From NCBI RefSeq assembly GCF_003060885.1, contig NZ_QAIG01000004.1, forward strand, positions 34,095 to 98,094: DNA of 64,000 nt, given 5' to 3'. This DNA is from Pseudomonas sp. HMWF032 (GTDB lineage Bacteria; Pseudomonadota; Gammaproteobacteria; Pseudomonadales; Pseudomonadaceae). The notes under the pieces were generated by a model that saw only the letters and a list, made by a program, of their open reading frames with translations, searched no databases and was not told the origin of the DNA. Both the position numbers and the translations under genes were made by a program. Positions 47,431 to 55,753 of this stretch are shown in pieces. How positions within the stretch are numbered: the first letter of the stretch is position 1; every line of letters starts with the position of its first letter.

Positions 47431-47530
47431 GTCTGGGCTTCCATCCACGGTTTATAGGCAGATCATCGAAAATCAGCGGCTGCGGGCCTGTACGATCAGC
47501 GCCGCAGTCCAACGGATTCTTCAAGAATCT

Positions 47531-47660
47531 ACTTACGATCTGCTGCGCGTCGGCCCTGCTGCGTTAAAAACAGGCTCGGAATGCTCATGTACAACTCGTA
47601 CACTCCGCTTCCTCGCCTGTTTTTGCCTTGCATGGTTCTAGCTCGCGAAATCGTAAATAG
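47531..47660. repeat. Dispersed intergenic repeat, copy B
   Basis: A long imperfect inverted repeat: outer arms TTACGAT (47532-47538) and ATCGTAA (47653-47659), inner arms AAAAACAGGC (47566-47575) and GCCTGTTTTT (47615-47624). It shares several blocks with copy A at 34742-34880. It fills the gap between ccoN2 and the divergent hydrolase gene. Confidence 0.8.
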
Positions 47661-47678
47661 GTTCTGAGCGAGGCAAGC

Positions 47679-48359
47679 ATGAGCAAAGGGCAGGTTGCGG
47701 GTATTGACGGGGATCAATACGTGCAGGGGCAGGGTGAGGGCGCATGGCTGTGGGATCGCCCGCTTGGCGAGACGCACGCCACCCTGATTCTGGCCCACGG
47801 TGCGGGTGCGCCGATGGACAGCGAGTTCATGCAGCACATAGCGCAAAGCCTTGCAGCGCGAGGGATTGCCGTACTGCGCTTCGAATTTGCCTATATGGCT
47901 GCGCGGCGGCTGGACGGCAAAAAACGCCCCCCTAATCCTCAGGCCAAGCTGCTCGAACAGTGGCGCGAGGTGTACCGCCAGGTGCGCCAACAGGTCGCAG
48001 GGCCGCTGGCGATTGGCGGCAAATCTATGGGGGGGCGTATGGCCAGTCTGCTGGCCGATGAGTTGGGTGCCGATGCGCTGGTTTGCCTGGGCTATCCCTT
48101 TTATGCAGTCGGCAGACCGGAAAAACCACGGGTGGCGCACTTGGCCGCACTGCGCACGCCAACAGTGATCATTCAGGGCGAGCGCGATGCCCTGGGAAAT
48201 CGCCAGGCGGTGGCGGGCTACGCGCTTTCTGAGGCGATCAAACTGCGCTGGCTGACCGCTGGGGATCATGACCTCAAGCCGCTAAAAAGCTCAGGCTTCA
48301 CCCATCAGCAGCACATGCTTGCAGCGGCCGAGGCAATTGCCGAGTTTCTCTGCACATAG
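47679..48359 (+). CDS. Alpha/beta family hydrolase (TEX30/KANL3-like)
   Basis: A 226-residue compact alpha/beta fold protein. LILAHGAGAPMDSEFM is the oxyanion strand, GGKSMGGRMAS holds the nucleophile Ser near residue 115, VIIQGERDALG holds the acid and GDHDLKP the His. This GxSMGG branch has no assigned substrate in bacteria. GAGG precedes the ATG. It is divergent from ccoN2 across repeat copy B. Confidence 0.82.
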   Translation: MSKGQVAGIDGDQYVQGQGEGAWLWDRPLGETHATLILAHGAGAPMDSEFMQHIAQSLAARGIAVLRFEFAYMAARRLDGKKRPPNPQAKLLEQWREVYRQVRQQVAGPLAIGGKSMGGRMASLLADELGADALVCLGYPFYAVGRPEKPRVAHLAALRTPTVIIQGERDALGNRQAVAGYALSEAIKLRWLTAGDHDLKPLKSSGFTHQQHMLAAAEAIAEFLCT

Positions 48360-48467
48360 CCGGCGAAGTCTGGCGTCGGAGCGTGGGGTCTATTCCTACT
48401 AAAACACTATGACTTTGCCGCCGCAGGCGAGTGGCGTACACTGCGCCCATGTTTGCGAGGAGTTGCC

Positions 48468-49052
48468 ATGAGCACCATTACCATTACCGACGCTGCCCAC
48501 GATTATCTGGCTGATCTGCTGAGCAAGCAGAATACCCCGGGCATCGGCATTCGGGTGTTTATCACCCAGCCGGGCACCCAGTACGCCGAAACCTGCATTG
48601 CCTACTGCAAGCCGGGTGAGCAGAAGGCCGAAGACACCGCACTGGGCCTGGCCAGCTTCACCGCCTGGATCGATGCGGTCAGCGAGCCGTTTCTGGAAGA
48701 CGCCGTGGTCGATTACGCCACCGATCGCATGGGTGGCCAGCTGACGATCAAGGCGCCTAACGCCAAAGTACCGATGGTCAATGAAGACAGCCCGATCAAC
48801 GAGCGCATCAGCTACTACCTGCAGACCGAGATCAATCCCGGCCTGGCTAGCCATGGCGGCGAAGTCAGCCTGATCGATGTGGTTGAAGATGGCATTGCTG
48901 TACTGAAGTTTGGCGGCGGTTGTCAGGGCTGCGGCCAGGTCGACCTGACGCTCAAGGAAGGCATCGAGAAAACCCTGCTGGAGCGGATTCCTGAATTGAA
49001 AGGAGTACGCGACGTGACTGATCACAGCATCAAGGAAAACGCTTACTACTAA
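48468..49052 (+). CDS. nfuA: Fe-S biogenesis protein NfuA
   Basis: A 194-residue two-domain protein. The N-terminal A-type-like domain (1-95) lacks the usual cysteine set but keeps Cys43 and Cys47; the C-terminal Nfu domain has the cluster motif C152-x-x-C155 in GGGCQGCGQ. It passes [4Fe-4S] clusters to target enzymes, especially under oxidative stress or low iron. ATG at 48468 follows GAGGAG; the GTG-led extension to 48453 is unlikely. Confidence 0.95.
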   Translation: MSTITITDAAHDYLADLLSKQNTPGIGIRVFITQPGTQYAETCIAYCKPGEQKAEDTALGLASFTAWIDAVSEPFLEDAVVDYATDRMGGQLTIKAPNAKVPMVNEDSPINERISYYLQTEINPGLASHGGEVSLIDVVEDGIAVLKFGGGCQGCGQVDLTLKEGIEKTLLERIPELKGVRDVTDHSIKENAYY

Positions 49053-49067
49053 GCCGGTGTTTTTTCT

Positions 49068-49101
49068 ACAGGCACAGCCTGCGCTTCGCGGCTATGCCTG
49101 T
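49068..49101. terminator. Hairpin between nfuA and guaD
   Basis: ACAGGCACAGCC and GGCTATGCCTGT pair with one mismatch around a 10-base loop, between two convergent genes. There is no clear T run on the nfuA side; six T precede it. Confidence 0.5.
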
Positions 49102-49199
49102 TGTGTCTGCGCAATGCAGGCATTTGTAATCCAGCGCAGTCCGCTACTGCTATGATCGTGCCCGCTGCCAAAGGTCGCAGGCACGTCTATGGCGCTTTG

Positions 49200-50504
49200 T
49201 CAGTCGCGACGGTGTACCGACTGACCGGCGGCGAAGGTTTCCTTCACGGCGCGGTCGTCGCCAAGCATGGTCAGGGCGAAGAGTTTCTCGTCCAGGGTCT
49301 TGGCCTGTTGCATGCGGTAGCTGATTAGCGGTGTGGCGTTGTAGTCGAGCACCACGAAGTCGGCGTCTTTGCCGCTCTCGAAGTTGCCGATCTTGTCGTC
49401 CAGGTACAACGCGTTAGCACCACCGAGGGTGGCCAGGTACAGCGACTTGAACGGGTCAAGTTTCTTGCCTTGCAGCTGCATCACCTTGTAGGCCTCGTTC
49501 AGCGATTGCAGCTGGCTGAAGCTGGTGCCGGCACCCACGTCGGTGCCCAGACCGACGCGCACACCGTGTTCTTCGAGCTTATTGAGGTCGAACAGGCCGC
49601 TGCCGAGGAACAGGTTGGAGGTCGGGCAGAAGGCAACGGCCGAGCCGGTTTCGGCCAGGCGTTTGCATTCGTCGTCACACAGGTGCACGCCGTGGGCGAA
49701 TACCGAGCGCGCGCCGATCAGCCGGTAGTGGTCGTACACATCCAGATAGCCCTTGCGCTCGGGGAACAGCGCCTTGACCCACTCGATTTCCTTGCGGTTC
49801 TCGGACAGGTGGGTGTGCATATACAGGTCCGGGTATTCGCCCAGTAACTTACCGGCCAGGGTCAGTTGTTCCGGGGTGCTGGTGGGGGCGAAGCGTGGCG
49901 TTACTGCGTAATGCAGGCGGCCCTTGCCGTGCCAGCGTTCGATCAGCTCTTTGCTGTCGGCGTAGCCGGATTCCGGAGTGTCGGTCAGGTAGTCCGGGGC
50001 GTTGCGGTCCATCAGCACCTTGCCGGCGATCATGCGCAGGTTAAGCCGCTCGGCAGCTTCGAAGAAGGCGTCTACCGATTGCTTGTGCACGGTGCCGAAC
50101 ACCAGCGCAGTGGTGGTGCCGTTGCGCAGCAGCTCTTTCAGGAAGATACCGGCCACGTCACTCGCATGGGCCTTGTCGGCAAACTGCTGCTCGGTGGGGA
50201 AGGTGTAGGTGTTCAGCCAATCCAACAGTTGCTCGCCGTAGGAGGCGATCATCCCGGTTTGCGGGTAGTGGATATGGGTGTCGATAAAACCGGGGGTGAT
50301 CAGCGCGTCGCGGTATTCGGTGATTTCCACGCCCTTGAGCGTTGGCAGCAGGTCGGCGGCGTGGCCGACGTTGGCCACCTGGCCGTTCTCGACGACCAGC
50401 AGACCGTCTTCGAAATACTCATAGGATTGCTCAACGCCCACCACGGCAGGGTCGGCAATGCTGTGCAGGATGGCGGCGCGGTAGGCTTTCACTGGGCTAG
50501 TCAT
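49200..50504 (-). CDS. guaD: Guanine deaminase
   Basis: A 434-residue amidohydrolase that turns guanine into xanthine. Zinc ligands are H77 and H79 in DTHIHYPQTGM, further His in THLSENRKEI and FAHGVHL, and Asp in GLGTDVGAGTSF. It feeds xanthine to XdhABC encoded just upstream on the same strand (gap 59 bases), forming a purine-catabolism unit. Confidence 0.95.
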   Translation of the reverse strand: MTSPVKAYRAAILHSIADPAVVGVEQSYEYFEDGLLVVENGQVANVGHAADLLPTLKGVEITEYRDALITPGFIDTHIHYPQTGMIASYGEQLLDWLNTYTFPTEQQFADKAHASDVAGIFLKELLRNGTTTALVFGTVHKQSVDAFFEAAERLNLRMIAGKVLMDRNAPDYLTDTPESGYADSKELIERWHGKGRLHYAVTPRFAPTSTPEQLTLAGKLLGEYPDLYMHTHLSENRKEIEWVKALFPERKGYLDVYDHYRLIGARSVFAHGVHLCDDECKRLAETGSAVAFCPTSNLFLGSGLFDLNKLEEHGVRVGLGTDVGAGTSFSQLQSLNEAYKVMQLQGKKLDPFKSLYLATLGGANALYLDDKIGNFESGKDADFVVLDYNATPLISYRMQQAKTLDEKLFALTMLGDDRAVKETFAAGQSVHRRD

Positions 50505-50535
50505 GTAACGCTGATCTCAATCTATGGAGTTGGTC

Positions 50536-50557
50536 GCCCAAGCGCGTGCGCCTGGGC
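50536..50557 (-). terminator. Hairpin between xdhC and guaD
   Basis: GCCCA-A-GCGC and GCGC-C-TGGGC form a stem with one mismatch in the 59-base gap. No T run, so it may only adjust guaD levels. Confidence 0.35.
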
Positions 50558-50563
50558 AGATAG

Positions 50564-51400
50564 TCAGGCCTGACTTCGGCGAGAGGCGGGCAGCAGCTTG
50601 GCAACGCTGGGCTGGCCCTTTTTGCTCTCTTGGCCAAAGGCGGCGTTGTAGGTGGCGATTACTTCGCCGGCGATGGATACGGCAATTTCCACCGGCAACT
50701 TGCCTTTGACCTCGGCCAGGCCCATCGGGCAGCGCATGCGCGCTACTACCGCTGGGTCAAAGCCGCGATCACGCAGGCGGTGTTCGAACTTGGCGCGTTT
50801 GGTCTGCGAGCCAATCAGGCCGTAGTAGGCAAAATCGTTGCGTTTGAGGATTTCTGCAGTCAGCTCCAAGTCGAGCTGATGGTTGTGGGTCATGACGATA
50901 AAGTAGCTGCCGGCGGGCATACGTTCGATCTCGTCGATCACTTCTTCATTGACCACTTTCTCGACTCCAGCCGGAATCTGTTCAGGAAACTCGTTTTCCC
51001 GCGAGTCGATCCAGCGCACCTTGCATGGCAGGCTGGCGAGCAGCGGCACCAGGGCGCGGCCGACATGGCCGGCACCGAACACGGCGATCTGCGCCTGCGG
51101 CTGGCCCATGGGTTCGAACAGCAGCACGGTGGCGCCGCCGCAACACTGGCCGAGGCTGGCGCCCAGGCTGAAACGCTCCAGGCGGGTGTCCTGGCTGCGG
51201 CTGCTGAGCATTTCGCGGGCCAGCTCCATCGCCTTGAATTCCAGATGACCGCCACCGATGGTCTCGAAGATGCGGTCAGCGGTGACCACCATTTTCGAGC
51301 CCGAATTGCGCGGGGTTGAGCCGCGTTCTTCGATGATGGTCACCAGCACGCAGGGTTCACCGCGTTGCTGCAGGTCGGCGAGGGCGCTGATCCAGCTCAT
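50564..51400 (-). CDS. xdhC: Xanthine dehydrogenase accessory protein XdhC
   Basis: A 278-residue protein that binds molybdenum cofactor, helps its sulfuration and inserts it into XdhB. The N-terminal domain has GSTPRNSGSKMVV and LGQCCGGATVLLFEP with the Cys pair; the C-terminal Rossmann-like domain has VFGAGHVGRALVPLL. ATG at 51400 follows GGAGG. A 199-base gap separates it from xdhB, long for an operon. Confidence 0.94.
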   Translation of the reverse strand: MSWISALADLQQRGEPCVLVTIIEERGSTPRNSGSKMVVTADRIFETIGGGHLEFKAMELAREMLSSRSQDTRLERFSLGASLGQCCGGATVLLFEPMGQPQAQIAVFGAGHVGRALVPLLASLPCKVRWIDSRENEFPEQIPAGVEKVVNEEVIDEIERMPAGSYFIVMTHNHQLDLELTAEILKRNDFAYYGLIGSQTKRAKFEHRLRDRGFDPAVVARMRCPMGLAEVKGKLPVEIAVSIAGEVIATYNAAFGQESKKGQPSVAKLLPASRRSQA

Positions 51401-51599
51401 TTGCTCAGCCTCCAGGTAGGTGGCAGTTGTCCGGGGCGCGGCAAGCGCCAGTTGCTCGGTGACGGATCCAGTATGGGGACTGGAATGGGTCGTGGTGTTT
51501 GCGGTTTCACTTCGGTGTGTTTTGTCATTGTTGTACACCCTGGTCTTGCATGGGGCGGATGCCGATACGATCACTCGTAGCGGCATCTGTCCGACGGAT

Positions 51600-53996
51600 T
51601 TAGGCCGGCTCTGCCTCTGTTGCGGCAGCAGATTTGGCGCTTTGCTGCAGTGTCTTCATTTGCTCCACCCCCCAGAGCACGCGCTCAGGTGTTGCCGGGG
51701 CGTCGATATTCGGCTGCACGCGGTAGTCCGCCAGGCTGGCCACGGCGTCCTTGATCGCACACCACACGGCGATGCCGAGCATAAACGGCGGCTCGCCAAC
51801 GGCCTTGGAGTGGTACACGGTGTCTTCCGGGTTCTTGCGGTTTTCCACCAGGTTGACGCGCAGGTCCAGCGGCATATCGGCGATGGCCGGGATCTTGTAG
51901 CTGGCCGGGCCATTGGTCATCAGCTTGCCTTTACTGTTCCACACCAGCTCTTCCATGGTCAGCCAACCCATGCCCTGAACGAATGCGCCTTCAACCTGGC
52001 CGATGTCCAGCGCCGGGTTCAGCGAGGCGCCCACGTCATGCAGGATGTCGGTGCGCAGCATCTTGTACTCACCGGTCAGGGTATCGACGATCACTTCCGA
52101 ACAAGCGGCGCCGTAGGCGAAGTAGTAGAAAGGACGTCCGGCGGCCTTGTCACGGTCATAGAAGATCTTCGGCGTGCGGTAGAAACCGGTGCTGGAGAGC
52201 GATACCTGGCCGAAGTAGGCCTTCTGGATCACTTCCTCGAAGCTCAGGAACAGGTCACGTACGCGAACCTGGCTGTTGCGGAACTCAACATCTTCCGGGG
52301 TAACCTTGTATTCGCGCACCAGAAAATCAACCAGGCGCTGCTTGAGGGTTTCGGCGGCGTTCTGCGCGGCTTTGCCGTTGAGGTCGGCACCGCTGGAGGC
52401 GGCAGTCGGTGAGGTATTTGGCACCTTGTCGGTGTTGGTGGCGGTGATCTGGATACGCGAGATATCCACCTGCAGCACTTCTGCAACGATTTGCGCGACC
52501 TTGGTATTCAGACCCTGGCCCATCTCGGTGCCGCCGTGGTTCAGGTGGATCGAACCGTCGGTGTAGATATGGATCAGCGCACCGGCCTGGTTAAGGAAGG
52601 TGGCGGTAAAGCTGATGCCGAATTTCACCGGGGTCAGCGCCAGACCTTTCTTCAGTACTGGGCTCTTGGCGTTGAATGCACGGATTTCTTCACGGCGTTT
52701 GGCGTAGTCACTGCTGGCTTCCAGCTCGGCGGTCATCTCATGGATAACGTTGTGCTCGACGGTCTGGTGATAGTGGGTGACGTTGCGCTCGGTCTTGCCG
52801 TAGTAGTTGGTCTTGCGTACTTCCAGCGGGTCTTTGCCCAGGCTGCGCGCGACCGCATCCATGATTTCCTCGATGGCGACCATGCCCTGCGGGCCGCCGA
52901 AGCCGCGGTAGGCGGTATTCGACGCGGTGTTGGTCTTGCAGCGGTGGCCATTGATGGTGGCGTTGCCGAGGAAGTAGGCGTTGTCGGAGTGGAACATCGC
53001 ACGGTCAACGATGGAGCCGGACAGGTCCGGCGAGTAGCCGCAGTTGCCAGCCAGCTCGATTTCGATGCCGTGTAGCAGGCCGTTGTCATCGAAGCCGACG
53101 TCGTATTCGACGTAGAACGGATGACGTTTGCCGGTGATTTGCATGTCTTCAACGCGCGGCAGGCGCATCTTGGTCGGTCGGCCCGTGAGGTGCGCGATCA
53201 CGGCACACAGGCACGCTGGGCCTGCGGCCTGGGTTTCCTTGCCGCCGAAACCGCCGCCCATGCGGCGCATGTCGATGACGATCTTGTGCATTGGCACGCC
53301 CAGCACTTCGGCGACCAGCTTCTGCACTTCAGTGGCGTTCTGCGTCGAGGTGTAGACGATCATGCCGCCGTCTTCGCTCGGCATCACAGAGGAAATCTGG
53401 GTTTCCAGGTAGAAGTGTTCCTGACCGCCGATATGCAGGCTGCCTTGCAGGCGAAGCGGCGCGGTGGCCAGTTCGGCGGCTGAGTTGCCGATCTTGTGCT
53501 GGTGGCTGTCGAGGACAAAGTGCTTCTTGCGCAGCGCATCGACCACGTCCAGTACGGGCTCCAGATCTTCGTACTCGATGATCGCAGCCATAGCCGCCTT
53601 GCGTGCGGTTTCCAGGCTATCAGCGGCCACGGCGATCACCACCTGGCCAACGTATTCGACTTTGCCATCCGCCAGCAGCGGGTCACCGGCGACCACCGGG
53701 CCGATGTCCAGCTGGCCGGGTACATCCTTGCTGGTGATCGCGATGGCCACGCCAGGAATGGCGTAGCAGGGCGCGGTATTGATGCTGACGATGCGCGCAT
53801 GGGCGCGGTCGCTCATGCGGGCATAGACGTGCAGCTGATTGGGGAATTCCAGGCGGTCGTCGACGTAGATGGCTTCGCCGGAGACGTGTTTGTCCGCGCT
53901 TTCATGTTTGACGCTCTTGCCGACGCCGGTGGTGATGTCGGCACGGAACAGTTCGGCCAGTTCGGCTTGGGTTTTGTGCTGGATGTGGTTAGACAT
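51600..53996 (-). CDS. xdhB: Xanthine dehydrogenase molybdenum-cofactor subunit XdhB
   Basis: A 798-residue molybdoenzyme subunit. MRRMGGGFGGKETQ and GGTEMGQGLNTKV are Moco-binding loops, YRGFGGPQG is conserved, and the catalytic Glu is at about 735 in SKAVGEPPFMLG. It hydroxylates hypoxanthine and xanthine to urate. It overlaps xdhA by 8 bases. Confidence 0.96.
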   Translation of the reverse strand: MSNHIQHKTQAELAELFRADITTGVGKSVKHESADKHVSGEAIYVDDRLEFPNQLHVYARMSDRAHARIVSINTAPCYAIPGVAIAITSKDVPGQLDIGPVVAGDPLLADGKVEYVGQVVIAVAADSLETARKAAMAAIIEYEDLEPVLDVVDALRKKHFVLDSHQHKIGNSAAELATAPLRLQGSLHIGGQEHFYLETQISSVMPSEDGGMIVYTSTQNATEVQKLVAEVLGVPMHKIVIDMRRMGGGFGGKETQAAGPACLCAVIAHLTGRPTKMRLPRVEDMQITGKRHPFYVEYDVGFDDNGLLHGIEIELAGNCGYSPDLSGSIVDRAMFHSDNAYFLGNATINGHRCKTNTASNTAYRGFGGPQGMVAIEEIMDAVARSLGKDPLEVRKTNYYGKTERNVTHYHQTVEHNVIHEMTAELEASSDYAKRREEIRAFNAKSPVLKKGLALTPVKFGISFTATFLNQAGALIHIYTDGSIHLNHGGTEMGQGLNTKVAQIVAEVLQVDISRIQITATNTDKVPNTSPTAASSGADLNGKAAQNAAETLKQRLVDFLVREYKVTPEDVEFRNSQVRVRDLFLSFEEVIQKAYFGQVSLSSTGFYRTPKIFYDRDKAAGRPFYYFAYGAACSEVIVDTLTGEYKMLRTDILHDVGASLNPALDIGQVEGAFVQGMGWLTMEELVWNSKGKLMTNGPASYKIPAIADMPLDLRVNLVENRKNPEDTVYHSKAVGEPPFMLGIAVWCAIKDAVASLADYRVQPNIDAPATPERVLWGVEQMKTLQQSAKSAAATEAEPA

Positions 53997-55443
53997 AGGC
54001 GGTCACCCGGGTCTCGACTTCGGGAGCTTGCAGCTCGAGGAAGAATTTACGCAGCAGATTCTGTGCAGTGAGCAGGCGGTATTCCTTGCTGGCGCGGAAA
54101 TCGCTAAGTGGGGTGAAGTCCTCGGCCAGGGCGGCGCAGGCGCGTTCGATTACACCCGGATACCAGGCCGAACCTTGCAGCGCGGCTTCACAGGCAGCGG
54201 CGCGTTTCGGGATGGCCGCCATACCGCCAAAGGCGATACGTGCGCTTTGCACCACACCATCTTCGACCACCAGGTTGAAGGCGGCGCAGACGGCGGAGAT
54301 GTCATCGTCCAGTCGCTTGGACACCTTGTAGGCGCGGAACGCCTGGCTGGCCTGGTGACGCGGCACGATGATCTTCTCGATAAATTCGGCTTCCTGGCGT
54401 GCAGTCACCTTGTAGTCGAGGAAGTAGTCTTCAAGCGGTAGGGTGCGGCTACTGTTGCCTTTGCGCAGCACGATCTGCGCGCCAAGGGCGATCAGCAGCG
54501 GCGGGGCGTCGCCGATAGGGGAGGCGTTGCCGATGTTGCCGCCCAGGGTGCCCTGGTTGCGGATCTGCAACGAGGCGAAGCGGTGCAGCAGCTCGCCGAA
54601 GTCCGGGTAGTCCTGGGATAGCGCTTCGTAGCAATCGGACAGCGCGGTGGCGGCGCCGATTTCAATGCTCTCGGCAGTCACGTCGACGCGCTTCATCGCT
54701 TCGATATGGCCGACGTAGATCATCACCGGTAGCTCGCGGTGAAACTGGGTGACTTCCAATGCCAGGTCGGTGCCGCCCGCGAGTAGACGAGCTTCGGGGT
54801 TGGCGGCGTAGAGATCGGCCAGGTCAGCAACCGTCAGCGGCAACAGGCAGCGTTTATCGCCACTGTTGAGTTCGGCCGTTTCACGCGGGGCGATGGCTTT
54901 CAGTTGGGCTACGGTTTGCGCTTCGGCGGCATCGAACTGATCCGGCTGCTTCTGGCAGCAGGCCTGCTCGGCGGCATCGATAATTGGGCGGTAACCGGTG
55001 CAACGGCACAGGTTGCCGGCCAGGGCTTCCAGGGTGTCGGCCTTGTTAAAGCCGCTGCTGCCGGACGCGGCCTGGTTCTTCTGCAAGGCGAACAGCGACA
55101 TGACGAAACCGGGGGTGCAGAAACCGCACTGCGAACCATGGCAATCGACCATGGCCTGCTGCACGCTGTGCAGTTGGCCTTTGTGCTTGAGGTCTTCAAC
55201 GGTAATCAGTTGTTTGCCATGCAGGCTGGAAACGAAGGTCAGGCAGGAGTTGAGGGTGCGATAACGCACACGCTCCCCAAATAGTTCACCGACCACCACG
55301 GTGCAGGCACCACAGTCGCCAGAAGCACAGCCTTCTTTGGTTCCGGATTTACCGAGATGCTCACGCAGGTAATTGAGCACGGTCACGTTAGGGTCGAGGG
55401 CATGCTCAGTACGCAGCTCCCGGTTGAGTAAAAACTGGATCAA
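53989..55443 (-). CDS. xdhA: Xanthine dehydrogenase Fe-S/FAD subunit XdhA
   Basis: A 484-residue subunit. The first [2Fe-2S] site uses C39, C44, C47 and C67; the second uses C106, C109, C146 and C148 (CGFC and CRC). An FAD domain (ARLLAGGTDLALEV) and CO-dehydrogenase-type C-terminal domain follow. It passes electrons from XdhB to NAD. It is the first gene of xdhABC; two palindromic sites lie upstream at 55555-55592. Confidence 0.96.
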   Translation of the reverse strand: MIQFLLNRELRTEHALDPNVTVLNYLREHLGKSGTKEGCASGDCGACTVVVGELFGERVRYRTLNSCLTFVSSLHGKQLITVEDLKHKGQLHSVQQAMVDCHGSQCGFCTPGFVMSLFALQKNQAASGSSGFNKADTLEALAGNLCRCTGYRPIIDAAEQACCQKQPDQFDAAEAQTVAQLKAIAPRETAELNSGDKRCLLPLTVADLADLYAANPEARLLAGGTDLALEVTQFHRELPVMIYVGHIEAMKRVDVTAESIEIGAATALSDCYEALSQDYPDFGELLHRFASLQIRNQGTLGGNIGNASPIGDAPPLLIALGAQIVLRKGNSSRTLPLEDYFLDYKVTARQEAEFIEKIIVPRHQASQAFRAYKVSKRLDDDISAVCAAFNLVVEDGVVQSARIAFGGMAAIPKRAAACEAALQGSAWYPGVIERACAALAEDFTPLSDFRASKEYRLLTAQNLLRKFFLELQAPEVETRVTAYV

Positions 55444-55554
55444 GGACGACCTCCAGGCACTTTTATTGTTCTCGTATCAGGCTCTGCTGAAACGACTGTG
55501 TTGGGCAGCACAGCGTTTCCACACGGCTTGGCATGAGGCAAATCTAGAGATATC

Positions 55555-55592
55555 TGACTTTTGGGTCAATAAAAAATTTGACTCTTTGGTCA
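55555..55592 (-). promoter_or_regulatory. Paired palindromic operators upstream of xdhABC
   Basis: TGACTTTTGGGTCA (55555-55568) and TGACTCTTTGGTCA (55579-55592) both have the form TGAC-N6-GTCA, with centres 24 bases apart. The second extends to TTGAC-N6-GTCAA. They lie 112-149 bases upstream of the xdhA start in an AT-rich island. The regulator is unknown. Confidence 0.6.
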
Positions 55593-55701
55593 AGTGATTG
55601 TCGTAGCATTCTGTTGGGAGCGGAAAAGCTCACGGACAGGCTTAAACGCTAGCCGCTTTTGTGCCAAGCCAGGTGCGGCAGAACTACAAACGCAGGGCAT
55701 A

Positions 55702-55737
55702 AAAAAACGCCAGGGGTGGGAGCCCTTGGCGTTTTTT
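55702..55737 (-). terminator. Terminator of alkB
   Basis: AAAAAACGCCAGGGG and CCCTTGGCGTTTTTT form a strong stem (one mismatch) with A and T runs on both sides, 17 bases after the alkB stop. Confidence 0.9.
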
Positions 55738-55753
55738 GTTACTGCGTCTGCGT

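Larger units (their letters stand above)
55444..55753. promoter_or_regulatory. Gap between xdhA and alkB (310 bases)
   Basis: The gap holds the xdhABC control region (AT-rich 55550-55600 with two palindromes) and the alkB terminator at 55702-55737. No gene was recognised. Confidence 0.6.

Noticed and set aside
49120..49160. Apparent promoter (TTGTAA and TATGAT) pointing into the end of guaD
   Set aside because: The spacer is 21 bases, too long, and no gene follows on that strand. It may be a relic but cannot be supported.
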